From Diprion similis (lineage: Eukaryota; Arthropoda; Insecta; Hymenoptera; Diprionidae), in contig NC_060110.1 of NCBI RefSeq assembly GCF_021155765.1, positions 10,725,501 through 10,789,500 of the forward strand: DNA of 64,000 bases, read 5' to 3'. Shown in pieces: positions 14,401 through 27,300 of this stretch. The position numbers were made by a program, and so were the translations under genes. Each line of letters opens with the position of its first letter. The first letter of the stretch is position 1. The notes under the pieces were generated by a model. It did no database searches, was not told where the DNA came from, and saw only the letters and a list, made by a program, of their open reading frames with translations.

Positions 14401-17400
14401 TAAACCATTAAAAGTTGTAATAAAAGAATCGCCTCTTTCTTCTGTTGAAAGGTCCAATAAGTATCCAAACAAAGGATCAAGCTCTGGTTCACCGATTAAA
14501 AATAAGTTTTTTCAAACCAGTGCTAAAGTTGTAAATACCAAAGATACATTGGTAAATACAAGGCTTTATGATCTTCCAAGAGGAGTTTATGGAAGAACAT
14601 TTACACGGCCAAAATCTGTTCCAAGAGTTCAGAAGAAATTTGAAGAATTGACGAAACAAAGTGAAATTACTCTTGTTAAAGCCAAAATTATTGATCCTGA
14701 CAGTAGGTCTCCATCACCTGTACTTCAAACAGAGCCAAAAAGCATCGACGAAATATCTAAAAATATTGTTGTAGAAAGTGAACTTCACAACCAAAAAATA
14801 ATTACCTTAGAACCTAACCCAGCTGTTATTCCGAAGGAAACTGACCAAGACTCAATAACTGGTGTAGAAATTGTACCAAAACTGCCAGAAACACCTCCCC
14901 CATCAAAACCGGTGGATGCTGCGAAAACTTTTCTCTCCCAGGATAGCTACGCCTGTAACACTCCTGCTTCAACGTCTCTAGAAGATATTGAATCAGATGC
15001 AAAGTTGGAAAGATCCGCAACAACAACAATGAAAGATAAATATGAAGCTGTTGTCGAGGAGCCAGAAGTAGAAATTAGAAGTAAACGTAGCCCACCAGTG
15101 GTGCATATTCGTCCATGGACGTCAACCATTACATTTAACAGTAAGTCCCAGGACCAAGCTTATAACTGTGGCTTGTGTAGTGGGACCATCACGTATATTC
15201 ACATATTTCTTCGCACCTTTACATGTCTGCTAGAAGGAGATCTTGCGTGATGTTTTTATGCCGTACCCTGTGTCAAGTTTACATTTTGGGATTTTTCAAA
15301 ACCATGATTTGCTTTTTTTTTAGTGACTCGTTTTCTTTTTATGTTTATTACCATCCTCAAGTTACTAATTAGCTTAAGCTTTATTTGAGAGCGACATGTG
15401 CAATGGGCTTGAATCCAAAACATATTGCCAAATAATTTCTAAATAAATGCAGTAGTCCTAAAGAAATTACGGAGCAAACACTTTGTCAAACTACTTCCTC
15501 ATTAGAATTTTTAAACTTCGTGTCACGGACGAAAGAAACATTTTCCGTAGAGTTGATTGTAGATTGATTCGTGAGAAAGATTCTGTCAACTGGAATATGT
15601 ATTTTGGTGTGATTGTAACTAATGTACGTCACATCACCAGCTCATAAAGTCGATTATTCTCACTGTTGTCTCATACAATCCAAGGCAAGTTTACACCCAT
15701 TTCCCATTGATACTCTCAATTCTATTAGGATACAATGAAACCAATATAGAAGCTATTGGTTATTTTTAGTCATTTATTCACACCCTTCGAGGCACTCTTA
15801 CAGTTAGATATATTTTTTTTGGGATGGCGTAACAGAACACTTTCAAAATATTAGTGTCTGTAAATTCTTTCTACCATGATCTAATCTCATTTGTTTTGTC
15901 CACTTTTCATTTAGAATAATTATTTTATGTTTTAAAAAACTTGCTTTTTTTGTGTGGGACGAAACCGCATCAGCTGCTTTAACCCTATAATGGTACCAAA
16001 AATAATTTATCATGCAAATGCAAGTAGGAACTATGTCTCTTAGACGTATAGGTACCGTTACTAGGTTACGATATTACTAAGATTTTATTTTTCATTACAT
16101 TGATTTTACCTTGCTTATGTTTTCATTTTCGGTAGTTAAAGCTATTATTCACCAAATATGCTTGTACCTAATTACCTAATCCTGGAAGTGTTTAGGAAAG
16201 ATTTCATTTCTTTCAATCGATTTGGTTGTAGCTTTACATTTGTATAATTTATCATGAATATTGAAAGTATCAGAAAAGTCCAGCGAGAACAATTTAACTC
16301 AATTTTTTGATAAAATAAATTTGATTTGTTCTATAAATGAATGCAACTGTTCACATATTCGCATTACAATAAACTTGGGAAAAATTTAACCTGTTGTGAC
16401 GAAAGAACTAAACTAAATTTGTTTGTATAGGTTCATCACGAGTGGTGATCTCGTATTATGATTATCCGCATATCCTGGTAGATATAAAGTGCTGTGTTGA
16501 GTGAACTTATTTAATGTGCTTCAAGCTTGTACATGGATAATTGTCAACTGCCAGTGAAATAAGTTATGATTTTTATTCCAGCCAATCAAAAAGCGATGCC
16601 ACCACCACCGAGACCAGCTACAACCCCTACAGAGACACAGCAAAGTGTGCTAACCAGTGTTACACAAGAAATGGCTGCCCGTCGTAAAGCTAATATTTCA
16701 CGACAGGATTCAAGACTCAGTGTAAAATGTCTGATTGAGAGTATTGAGAATGCTACCAAACAGGCAAAAGCTGGTGAGTCATTTTGAAAAATAGCTCATA
16801 ATTTTGCTCTCTCAGTGTATCCATAATTTTAAAGTAGAGTAATACTTGAATTATTACTTCACATCTATTATACATATTCCAATTCACACATCTATACACT
16901 TTCATTTTCCATGAAAACACATTAAAAATCAAATGCTGGTGTGTCAAAGAAGTTTAACACAATGTATGCCAATTTCAAGATGATACACCCAACAAGTAGT
17001 AAAAACATATTGCACTAAAATACTTCTTTGAATATCGGGTCAATTACTCTCAAACTTGAATGCTAATAATTACTATCAGTTGTTGATTTCTCGACGCACC
17101 AGCTATGAATTATCTCGTAATTTACTACTGCTAAGAAAGTGATTATTATCCCTAAAGTGATTTGAATTGTTAAAAATAACAAAATCCATAAATGTTTCTA
17201 TAGCTGGACTTGCAGACAATAGCGGTGAGTATTATTTTTTTGTGAGAAAATAAATGCAATGTTTCTTGGAAACGTTTCAATGCAGTCTTAGCCAAGAAAT
17301 TGAAACATTGTGATATTTTTTTTTTAAATGAATGTAATTTCACTGGTATGGATTTAGGTCCTGGAAGTCGCAGTAGCTCCACGTCCTCTCTAAATTCAAT

Positions 17401-19501
17401 AGGAACAAATGATGTGATATCGATGAAAACGCCACTCCGTGATCAACAACAAACAAACAATCTAATCTGTCCGGCAAATCAGACAAATAACAACAACAAG
17501 AATCAACCAACGAATACTAGAAAAGTCCTTTCAGGTAACTCATCACTATCAATTATCAAAAATTGTCTCTCCTTTAATAGACTGCTTTTGATTGTGTAAT
17601 CTGTGCACGACCAAACTAAAATGCTCATAAAGTATCGCCAAAATTCGATTATCGAAATTCTCAGAAAGTTTGCATTATTATACGTTTCAGATTGGTAGTG
17701 TACTCTACATAATTGTGTGTGCATAGGCATGATTCCGGTCAATGATTGCATGTTTGCAGTTTACAATTTATTGTTCTCACAATTAATTCTTTACAGCTAT
17801 TTTCCTAATGAACAAATAATGTACAAATGCTAGATATCACTGACAGTCGAAAATTTTTTTAAATCATCCACATTTCAACTCTAACATTTCGAATACTTTA
17901 TTCAAACTCTTCATCTGAGCATTAAATGAGACGCATTAAGAAGCTTCAGGTAGTAGCTTTTGTACGCTTTTTTCTATCCCCATTGCACTAACGTAATTCC
18001 ATACTTTTCTGGTACTATTTTATCATTAATTTCTCATTTCAGCTCACGAGCACTTCTTGTAGTTGCATGCCCTCCTTACTGCACAACAATAAAATGGTTT
18101 TTCTTGTATATCGTCACAAAAATTTTTACTTACTTATTTTTTAAACCTTTCACACACATATATATATACATATATTCCTGTAAGGTAAGGCTATCAGTTT
18201 AGAGAACATTCTTATTTTTTTATTTTTTTAGAAGAATTTTCATGTCCATTTGTATAACTAAACTTGTTCGACAATCACTGCATGTTTACTACTGACACAA
18301 TAAATGAATAGTTAAGAATTGATCATTGGTAAAATTGCATCCTCCAGTGTAAAACAATTAAAGGATTAATATACTTTCATCATTCCTGTTAACTGCACTA
18401 GCTTAGGATTTAATTTGCAAAGTATTTCTACTTGAAGTAGTCACAAATTATTTTCACATGTTCCAGTATGAAACATATCTATCCAAGTGAAAAAAAATTT
18501 GATTACTTGTTATTCACTGTACTATTAAAGTATTTTTCATACTGATTTGCATTTAGAGGCAGACAGGTTGTAATCAACGTACAAAGTTGACACCGTGTAG
18601 AAACCTTTCTACAATTTTTCGAAAATTCTACAACAGTTCATGTAGAAACCTTTGTGCAATCAATCGCTTTTTTCTAAATATTTTTACACTAAATTTATTT
18701 TCTTGTAAATTATATGCATAGATGATCTAGAATTTGGATAATCATCATACTCTTTTGCAAATACAGAAACGAAATCCGTACCTGTTGTACTGAGTCCTGG
18801 AGAACTACTAGATTCAGCTGCACTAAATGCTAAAGCAATTGATTTCGTTAGACGCAACAGTGTCACAGACCTAAGCGAGCGTAAAGACCCATTGTGTGGA
18901 CTTGTAAAAAATGGTGGCTCCAAGAGAAATGCACTTTTGAAGTGGTGCCAGAACAAAACAGTTGGCTACCGCAACATCGATATTACAAACTTTAGCAGCT
19001 CATGGAACGATGGACTAGCCCTTTGTGCCGTCCTGCATTCATACCTACCAGACAGAGTTCCTTATGACTCACTTTCTCCAAATGAGAAGAGGCGAAATTT
19101 TTCTATTGCTTTTTCTGCAGCTGAAAGCGTTGGAATACCAACAACTCTGGTGAGCTGAACGTCCTTTATATTTCTCCATATCTACGCATGTGGTATAGTA
19201 ATTACACTTATATCCACAGTATTATATTTTCACTCAACGATCCAGTTTCTCGATATCCGAATTTGTCTTAGTGGTTGATTTTCAGAACCTTTTAATATAG
19301 TCCTGAATTTGTCGAACATAGCGCACCCTTTACCGGCTTGTTCGAATACAAGTACTATTTAATTAGTGCACATTAAATTTGTTGATGTGAAGACATTACT
19401 TTTTCCACTAGAACATAGGAGACATGTGTCAACTGGAGCGACCGGATTGGCAACAGGTGATGTCGTACGTGACCAGTATCTACAAACATTTTGAAACGTG
19501 A
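8431..19501 (+). CDS. SPECC1L: Cytospin-A / SPECC1L-like coiled-coil and calponin-homology protein (5' partial)
   Basis: Exons read: 8431-8787, 10099-10311, 10470-11361, 12366-15140, 16582-16773, 17204-17224, 17358-17534, 18767-19149, 19412-19501. All have GT-AG borders, phases agree, and they sum to 1,699 codons plus stop. Residues 1-487 form a long coiled coil containing the cytospin signature EVSVACL...[16 protein letters not shown]. Residues 488-1412 come from one huge disordered exon. A conserved [11 protein letters not shown] patch follows near residue 1460. The C-terminal CH domain (about 1594-1697) begins [11 protein letters not shown], contains [14 protein letters not shown] and ends [19 protein letters not shown], very close to vertebrate cytospin-A. 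The family links actin and microtubules in cell adhesion, migration and cytokinesis. The N-terminal 200 or so residues are missing, probably outside the window. The giant exon is not in vertebrate cytospin-A as I recall it. Confidence 0.93.
11661..11713 (+). CDS. Candidate alternative terminal exon of the cytospin gene (short, CH-less isoform)
   Basis: A good acceptor (CTGTATGCAG) at 11651-11660 is followed by a reading frame in the same phase 1 that leaves the coiled-coil exon at 11361. Joined to it, the frame reads [17 protein letters not shown] and stops at TGA 11711-11713. The residues continue the leucine-rich heptad pattern, which random intron would rarely do. Use of this exon would give a protein ending after the coiled coil, without the giant disordered region or the CH domain. 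In the same frame the sequence stays coding-like after the TGA-TAG pair until TAG at 11783-11785. No transcript evidence is available, so a decayed exon is also possible. Confidence 0.45.
12158..12253. repeat. 48-bp tandem duplication upstream of the giant cytospin exon
   Basis: Two copies (12158-12205 and 12206-12253) begin TATTCTAGGATTTGATATTT and differ by one base (CTACGAACG versus CTACAAACG). They lie about 110 bp before the acceptor of the 2,775-nt exon. Each copy holds TTCTAG, which could serve as a decoy acceptor. Confidence 0.9.
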
Positions 19502-22500
19502 AAAGTGCACCAGAAAATTGAAGTAAAAGTAAATACCCAGTTTATCTCAAGCAATGCATATTTAGCTGCATGTGCAGCATATACAACCTTTGTTCAGTCA
19601 ACACATGCAAAGCAAAGGTTTGGGAAAAAATGATATGACCAATAGCAACACAAGGCAGTGACTACCGGCAGGCTACATGCAAGCATCTAGTCAACCAAAC
19701 CTGAGAGTGTGAATCATAGAAAAGAGCGTTGTGGAGTTAAATCATCTTCAGATAGTTCCTTTGTTAAGATAGTACGTCAGATAGTTCATTTGATGATATT
19801 TATCAAATTATAAACTTGATGAATTTTAACTGAAAATATTCCACATTTATGTCAATGTATGTTTCACATTTTAGCATTGTGATTTTTCTAACGAAGAGCA
19901 TGTTCCAAAGTACAGAACTCTCGATAGCTTTTTTAAGTCTATCTAATTGAATTTTTTTATTTTGAGTTTCGACTATGCAATCTAGAGGTTGGCATTTAAG
20001 GCTGGCGCTCTTTTCTTACGCTCCTAGGTAAAACTACCTGTCGTTCTGGTAAAAATGCCTTTAATTTTTGTAATTATTCATTATGTGTATATAGACATAA
20101 ACTAGGTTTCACCTGTGTGATACTTTCTCTAAGTATATGGGGTTCAGTTAAATATTCTGTCAACCCTTTAATTTCAAAAGTAAGAGAAATATAATCAAGC
20201 ACATGTTACGATAGAGCGTCGTCACGTTTTTAATTCCACGATCTTTATACAATATATAGATACATATAATTTATGAGTTATATATGCTTCTTTTTAAATA
20301 TTTATATTTCAGAATGTAAATTAGTAACATTTGTCATAGTACGATCCCACATCCTTTTTCGATTATGACCAACTGGATTAAAGATTTTACAATCTTGATC
20401 ATGATAAATGCATTACGAATATATTGGTAGAATAAAAACATTACCTATTCATGAAGGAATTGAACTATCCAACCTGTTTGCAAAATGGACTTAAAATGAG
20501 CAGTGATTACCTAGGGTACTCATATTTTCTTCATACAAGTAAATCACTAAAACTGAATTGTCTATAATCTGTCGCCGGAATACTTGCGTTATCCTATCCT
20601 ATCGAACAGTTCGTGTATTTCTTGGATTTTGATTTGAGCTGATCTGAATGATACTATCGAAATAATGTATTGCACTAGGAGGACGATTATTAAAGAAAAG
20701 CAAACATAATTTAAGGGAGCCCTTTCCCACCAAAGGGATTGCTTTTACATGAGACTGAGAACATAACGATATAAATAAACTAAATAACATAATTTTATTA
20801 TAATAGATCCTCATACTGACAATTACTATGATTGTTACGTGTAAATCATATATATATATATATACACACTACACATACATCCACTCAATGTCGCTTTTTA
20901 TCCAGTTTTATATAATTATAATAAAATTGAATGCAGATTTTAAGAGCTATCTCAAACATATGAAAATGCCGTAGAAGAAAAGTGAAGTTGAGAAGTATAA
21001 TTTAAACAAATATCCTCAAGTGCTTGTGTGCAAGTTTGCGTATGTATATCTTGTGTTCCTTGTCATGTTGAGTATTTTTGTATCTTCTATTGTTAATTTA
21101 GAACGATAAGTATAATATATCATTAATTATTTTCAGACGATATTTACCACGTAAGCCTCATCTGTCACCTTGTGTAAAGTTCTTTGTACATGAATTAATT
21201 ATTCTAAGTTAATATATCTAATTTATTGTAATTCACAAAGTTTGACCATGTCAAGTTATGCGTGTCTAAATAGCAAGCTCACTTCTATTTCATAGAACTA
21301 CAGAAATAACTTGATTAGTAATTTTTAAGTTCTCTGTGATATAGCAACATAGCCCCTAAACAGAGAGAATTATATTGACAATACGATAATAAACATAGAT
21401 AATAAAATTACTTGACGAGGATCAAAATTGTTTTTATTTATTGATTTTAATTGAAATAGGAAATGTAAACAGGTACATATTTTAAAGATAATTGTCTCTG
21501 ACTTCCGTACGTGGATGCATTGAATGTGCAGAAATAACTTTCACACGTACTGCAAAATAATTACTTTAAATAAAATATAGTAATCAAAATAATAATGTAC
21601 CGGCTCGTTAAAAAGATATTTTCAGGTTAAAATGCATGATCTTTTGCAACTTTGTGATTAGCAGGAAAAGAATTAGGTATGTGTCCATATATTCCAATTT
21701 TCACGATTTTGAAATAAACTACCTAAAGCCTTATCATTTTTCATTAATCGATAAATTATTAGCAACTACTCAATCAATTTGGTTCACCGAATTATCTTTC
21801 ACTCTCGTGTATCTTTTCTCGACGACTCTCACCGCTGTCCATAATATAAAACACAAGTGAACGGTAGGGTATAATTTAAGTACAGTAAGTGAAAGAGTAC
21901 AAATGTTTATTTCTTGTATTTGCTGACAGGAAGACACTGGGCTTTTATTTTAGAAAATGTAGATTTATTGGCCTGAAAAACATTGTTCTCTCATCCGAGT
22001 TACAATCGTTTAGTTTCTAATTTCCTATCAAAAATTTATTTGTTCTGTTACGATTTTAATACAGCTATGACGTGTGAAACCATTGTAAAATATTCAGAGG
22101 ATGGTTGGTAAAAGATACTAGCAGACCGAAAAACAGTGAAGGGAGAAACTATTGCACATTTTATTCGCTGTGCAGGCTGAACAATACATTTTCTATAAAT
22201 TTTTGTACAACAACTATAAATCTGGCTGTTGAAATTACTCGGTGAATAGAAGCAATCATACTGCATAAATACACCGGTAGAACTTTGTAAATGCTTTAGC
22301 TCTGCACTTGATTATCTTGAATTACAAAATGCGAGTAGAAATGCTGTGTGAGTCTGAAAATAATAATACTAACTGTTCCTAAGCATTAGTAGGAATACAC
22401 ATATTTTGATACTTAGGCGAATTTTCTGGCTGTACAAGAGTGTATCATAAATAAAATACTTATTAAGAAATCAAAGTTACCAAATAAGTGCATTAGGTTG

Positions 22501-23065
22501 GACTGTCTAGTTGATTATTAAGTAATTAAAAGCATAAAAACGAGAAAGTCTCGTATTTTCTTATCTCTATAGTATTTTTAGCATTTTTACTCAGCATCGT
22601 AAATCTTAACACACGTGAGAAATGTACAAAAAAAATTCCAAAAACCAATATTGTGAGAAAAAAAATTATAGTATAAATTGAAATTAAATATATGTGTAGG
22701 TAATCAGTTGAATGGCAGTACGTAATAATGAGGTAACTCGAATAACATACATTTTCAAGTAACACATTGTGGATTGCAAATTGTACCATTTCCCCCATGC
22801 TGACAAAAATCGTTTTTTTTTAAATAAGTATTCCATTTTTTCCCTTATAATGTACATGCTGAATTTTTCTCTAGGAATTGCAATTTGCAACATTCATTTG
22901 AAATAACAAAATCAAAAGCAGGGCATATCAACTTGTTTCATTATCGCATAATGCCATTCAATTATACATATGCATGAATTATTAACACTTAGTCAATACC
23001 TCTATGTATACTTATTTTAGTCTTAAAATCTCCTACTATTTACAATTTCTATGAATAAGCTTTAA
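19502..23065. other. Convergent 3' regions of cytospin (+) and HDAC3 (-)
   Basis: No coding gene is visible. The two genes are tail to tail, so this stretch should hold their 3' UTRs and a short intergenic gap. Canonical AATAAA signals for the plus strand occur at 20431-20436 and 21401-21406, among others. Minus-strand signals (TTTATT on the plus strand) occur near 22159 and between about 21900 and 22035. I cannot tell which are used. An AT dinucleotide run lies near 20850-20865. Confidence 0.6.
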
Positions 23066-24367
23066 TCATGTTTCTGTTGTATCAGCTTTGTCCTGGTCCT
23101 TATCACCGCTGTAATATTCATTTGCAGGTTCAACCTGTTTATCCGTGTCTTGCTGATTTTGCCTAGAATCTGGATCAGGTTCGGGTTGTCTCTCTTCCTC
23201 TGGAGGGAGAGCGTCACATGGAACATCCTGCATCTGAACACTCGGCGAATGCTGTACCATCTTAAGATTATCATAAACATGTCTTGTTATTGCCTCTAAA
23301 TACTGTTTGCTATTAGCGTTATCTTGTCTGGTAACAACTTCCGGATGCAGTGTGAAGTCAGGTGCAAAGTATTCCAAATATTCTGTATACGGCAGTTCGT
23401 TGCTTATCTGCTCGTCAACTAACAAAGACGTTTCATAAGTCCAACATCGTGCAACGTTTCTCAAAGTATATCCGCCTCCACCGACCGTTAATAGAGGCAC
23501 GTTCAAATCCCTAACAAACTTGACACATTCTCCGTGGCCCTTGGTGCTCAAACTGAAACATCCAAGCCGGTCATTAGCCAAGGAATCGGCTCCACATTGT
23601 AGTACTATCGCAGTCGGTTGAAAGAACTCCATGACGTTGGATATGACCGGTTTAAAGACTTGCACATAACTTGTGTCATCGATACCTTCCTTTAAGGGAA
23701 CATTTACTGAGTAATACCTGCCACTCTCTGCTCCAATTTCATACATATCTCCCGTACCAGGAAAAAAGTAATTGCCATATTTATGAAATGATACAGTCAT
23801 CACTCTATCCGTCAGATAAAATGCTTCTTGGACTCCATCTCCATGGTGCACGTCTATGTCAATGTATAAAACCCTCGCGTGATATTTGAGCAGCTCCAAA
23901 ATTGCTATTACGATGTCATTGATGTAACAGAACCCCGATGCTTCAAATTTCTTAGCATGATGTAGGCCCCCTGACCAATTAATTGCTATGTCGCAACAGT
24001 TGTTGTTTAGCTTTATTGCTCCCTCCAGTGACGCACCAGTGTACATGGAACAGAAGTCGAATAATCCTTCGAAGACAGGACAGTCGTCGCCTACGTTGAA
24101 ATGGCTCAAATATTTTGTGTATCCTTGAAGATTTTGGGGGGTAACTCGTTGCAAGAATTCAACGTATTCATCCGAGTGGAACCTACACATGTCGTGGGTA
24201 CTGGCACGATATGGTCTATATATTTGCATTTTTTTATGCAGCCCGTAATTCAGCACTAAACTGTGGATAACTGAGAGTCTATGCGGTTTCATCGGGTGTC
24301 CAGGTCCGTAGTGAAAGTTACCCACGTCAGGGTTGTAGAAGTATGACACTTTTTTGTTAGAACTCAT
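23066..24367 (-). CDS. HDAC3: Histone deacetylase 3 (class I, zinc-dependent)
   Basis: A single uninterrupted exon of 433 codons from ATG at 24367 to the stop at 23066; human HDAC3 has 428. Identity to the vertebrate protein is very high across the whole arginase-fold catalytic domain. Visible catalytic features are the tandem histidines in [16 protein letters not shown] (about residues 136-137), the zinc ligands in [14 protein letters not shown] and [12 protein letters not shown], and the transition-state tyrosine in [26 protein letters not shown] and the HPEV tail region separate it from HDAC1/2. The acidic C-terminal tail (about 370-433, ending DKADTTET) resembles the family's phosphorylated tail. 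It deacetylates histone and other lysines as the enzyme of the nuclear NCoR/SMRT corepressor complex. The absence of introns contrasts with most neighbours. The start agrees exactly with the homologous N-terminus. Confidence 0.98.
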   Translation of the reverse strand: MSSNKKVSYFYNPDVGNFHYGPGHPMKPHRLSVIHSLVLNYGLHKKMQIYRPYRASTHDMCRFHSDEYVEFLQRVTPQNLQGYTKYLSHFNVGDDCPVFEGLFDFCSMYTGASLEGAIKLNNNCCDIAINWSGGLHHAKKFEASGFCYINDIVIAILELLKYHARVLYIDIDVHHGDGVQEAFYLTDRVMTVSFHKYGNYFFPGTGDMYEIGAESGRYYSVNVPLKEGIDDTSYVQVFKPVISNVMEFFQPTAIVLQCGADSLANDRLGCFSLSTKGHGECVKFVRDLNVPLLTVGGGGYTLRNVARCWTYETSLLVDEQISNELPYTEYLEYFAPDFTLHPEVVTRQDNANSKQYLEAITRHVYDNLKMVQHSPSVQMQDVPCDALPPEEERQPEPDPDSRQNQQDTDKQVEPANEYYSGDKDQDKADTTET

Positions 24368-27300
24368 TTTTTAAGGTTAAGGCTGGCTTTGGAATTTTTC
24401 AAAATACACAGCTCTTGTTGTAGTTTACCATTTATGTACTGATATTACACGTTAAAATCATCATCAATGATCAATTGTCTACTTCAAATTGAATATATAC
24501 CGGTAATATACACAACAACACTTTGTTATTCCAATCGTCATACCACTCAGTACCCAATTGTTGTGTGAAAATACTGTCAGCAATATTGTGTCTCAGTCAT
24601 GCTGCAGGATTGTTGATTCACTCTGTCCTTGTCTCTCAAGTTGTGGTACTGCGAGAACGCTGGCGGGGAATACCAACCTAATACAAACACGGCTTTTAGC
24701 GGTGACATCGGAGGTCACTTATGGTTCAATCCAAGTTCTATCAAGGCCAAGAGCAAAGAGGATTAGTCTTTGGCCAAGAGCACAACAGGCGGAAGTGTAT
24801 TCAGTCTAGTTATACGCATTCTATGAAACCGGCGGAGCAAACGAACAATTCGACGTTCGCACACATTAATTGTTTGTGCCGTTGATTGTATAACATGAAA
24901 ACGGATACCCCTTAGTCCTCTCTCTGATTTTCCATCACTATAAGAAGACTATAAGTAAAGCGATGATGCGCGCCATCTAGACCAATTGTGAAAGCCCGTG
25001 CTCATATTTTTCATATCCCTGGATGTAGTTGGGGGCCCCTTGACATGAGATAGGTTTTCAACAATAACAGTATGTGTAAAACAATAATTTTTACGCATAG
25101 CGTTAACTAAAGATATATAAAAACCATGAAATAAGTTATGGGGCTTTTCATAATCAAAAATGGACGAGATAAATTCGTGGTCAAGCAACGCCTTCTGCGT
25201 CCTACCCTCCACGCGCAACACAAGTCGCCAAGCGGTCGGTACGTAGAGGCGACAAGAACTGACGTTACCATCGCTCACCGCGTGTACTGGAGTGTACCCA
25301 GATAATGCAGAGTCGAGTATTATTATGCCTATGGACTGACGAACGGGAACAGATTGACATTTTCATTCAACCCCGTATGGACGCCTATACTTTCCAACTG
25401 CAAATTTATTTGAGCCAAGTTCAGCAATGTTAATCTAACCCCATCAGATACAGGAAAATAATGTTATGCACATAGATGCTCAATAAACATACACCTGGTT
25501 TACTGTCAACAGGGTTAGAAACCTCTTCTTCATGTAAACGATGGGAGAAATAGCCGAGGAAATTGACCAAAGGATGAAGATATACTTTAGTCAAGGCTCC
25601 ATGGTTTTACAAAAAAATAGATTATTTGGAGCCGAAAACGCAGACTTTTCTACGCAATAATACTACTTGTAAGTATTTTTTGTACATTAGGTAAAAATCG
25701 ATTGTTGCTAATATTTGAGTTCACGTTGAACGAACCCAGATGAACCTCAGGCAATCATTATCACACATGTCGGGGGACGGGTGCGACGACGACGACGACG
25801 CCGGCGGCGAGGGGGGCGGGGGGGGGCAGAGCATTTTTGCTGCTGCTGCATTCAGTTGTTTGCTGTACGTGAAGAAACAGCTTCACGCATATTTTATTTG
25901 GTCGGAAGTCGCCAGAAAATTTCAATCGACGCCTGACTCGCGGCAATTTTTATACCACCCAACTGCGTATGTATAGCTCGCATGGTGTTTCCAACCGGTC
26001 AAGACTTGTTTCCGAGCGCCGCGCGGCGTCAGTCGCTTCCGAGCAGCCGTACTGGGACCACGTAAGTTGCGTAGGTCGTGAATTCAACTTGCCATGTACA
26101 GTCTACGTATTCGGGACATGGCAAAGCACCGGTAGTCTGTAGGTGAAAAAAAAGGCTGTGTAACATTATTCGATCAGTGTATTTCCACGAAACTAACTGT
26201 GATCAGTAAATGAACGGGATGCAGCGTACAGATCATTGCAGAACGGAGTTACTGACATGAAAACAGCAGGGGACATCGAAGCTGAGTTTCGTGTTTAAAA
26301 TTTTTAATCTTGCGTGCAACTTCAGCTTTGAGCGATTTCGATTCTCGACTCTCTGCGTCGGGTGTCGTTTGTTATTGTTTGTGTGGCTGATTTTCGGTAA
26401 GTGCGTAGTTGCATTGTTAGCAAGTTAAACTCGGTCCGTTTAGTCAGCCACTGCAACACAAAAAGTGTAAATGGGCTTGGAATCGAGTATAATTACTACG
26501 CTGCATATAGTCACAAGAGTTTCGTGACAAGAAAACGATCTGATAATCTTTCGTTATCGTTTTACTTTTAACATTTTGGAAGAACGGACCGTGCGGAAGG
26601 TGACCTTCGTGCGAGTTGTGTCTTTGATTTCGGTTCGTGGATCGCGTCTCTCACGTGAACACACGTTTGTGGAATGAGAATTTTATTGCGTAGCTGATTT
26701 TGGCGTTGTTTCCTGTGTAAGAAAATACTGTGAGCGATTGCATGTGTGTCCGCGTTTCTTTCTGGGGATCGATCGATAAAGGGATCCTCGTATGGATGAC
26801 GTAATCCTGTAACAAACTGAAAATTAAACCACCTGTTTAACGCTATACAGTGAATAAACCTGAAAGGTACATATTCAATATGATTTTTAATTATCACGTC
26901 CCTTTTGATCGCAAATGATTTTAAGTGCTCATTAATTTTAGGCATTTATCCAATATCTGGGCTAATTTTGTTAGCCCTCTAGTATTAATTCCTGAACTTC
27001 ATTTATAAATGAATCAGAAAACACTGAAATATCATAGAAGTAACTTATAATGACACAGACAATCTGTAGTGACATTAAATCTGATTCGGGTACATGGTGC
27101 AAGTAATAATTTATTATATTCTTATTGTAGTCTGGAAAATGTGTCACCATCGTACGACCTAAGAAGATACGAGAACTACTACATATACACGTAAAGTGTG
27201 GAGCAGCCCGGAGGAGGTAAGGAAACTTATTTTAATTATTGTTTGGTAATTCGATGTGCTGCATTTGAAACCTAATTTTTGTAACTGCGTAACATGCGGC

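Noticed and set aside
25740-25976. Plus-strand frame with Asp and Gly runs
   Set aside because: The run arises from GAC and G simple repeats; the rest has no protein-like pattern.
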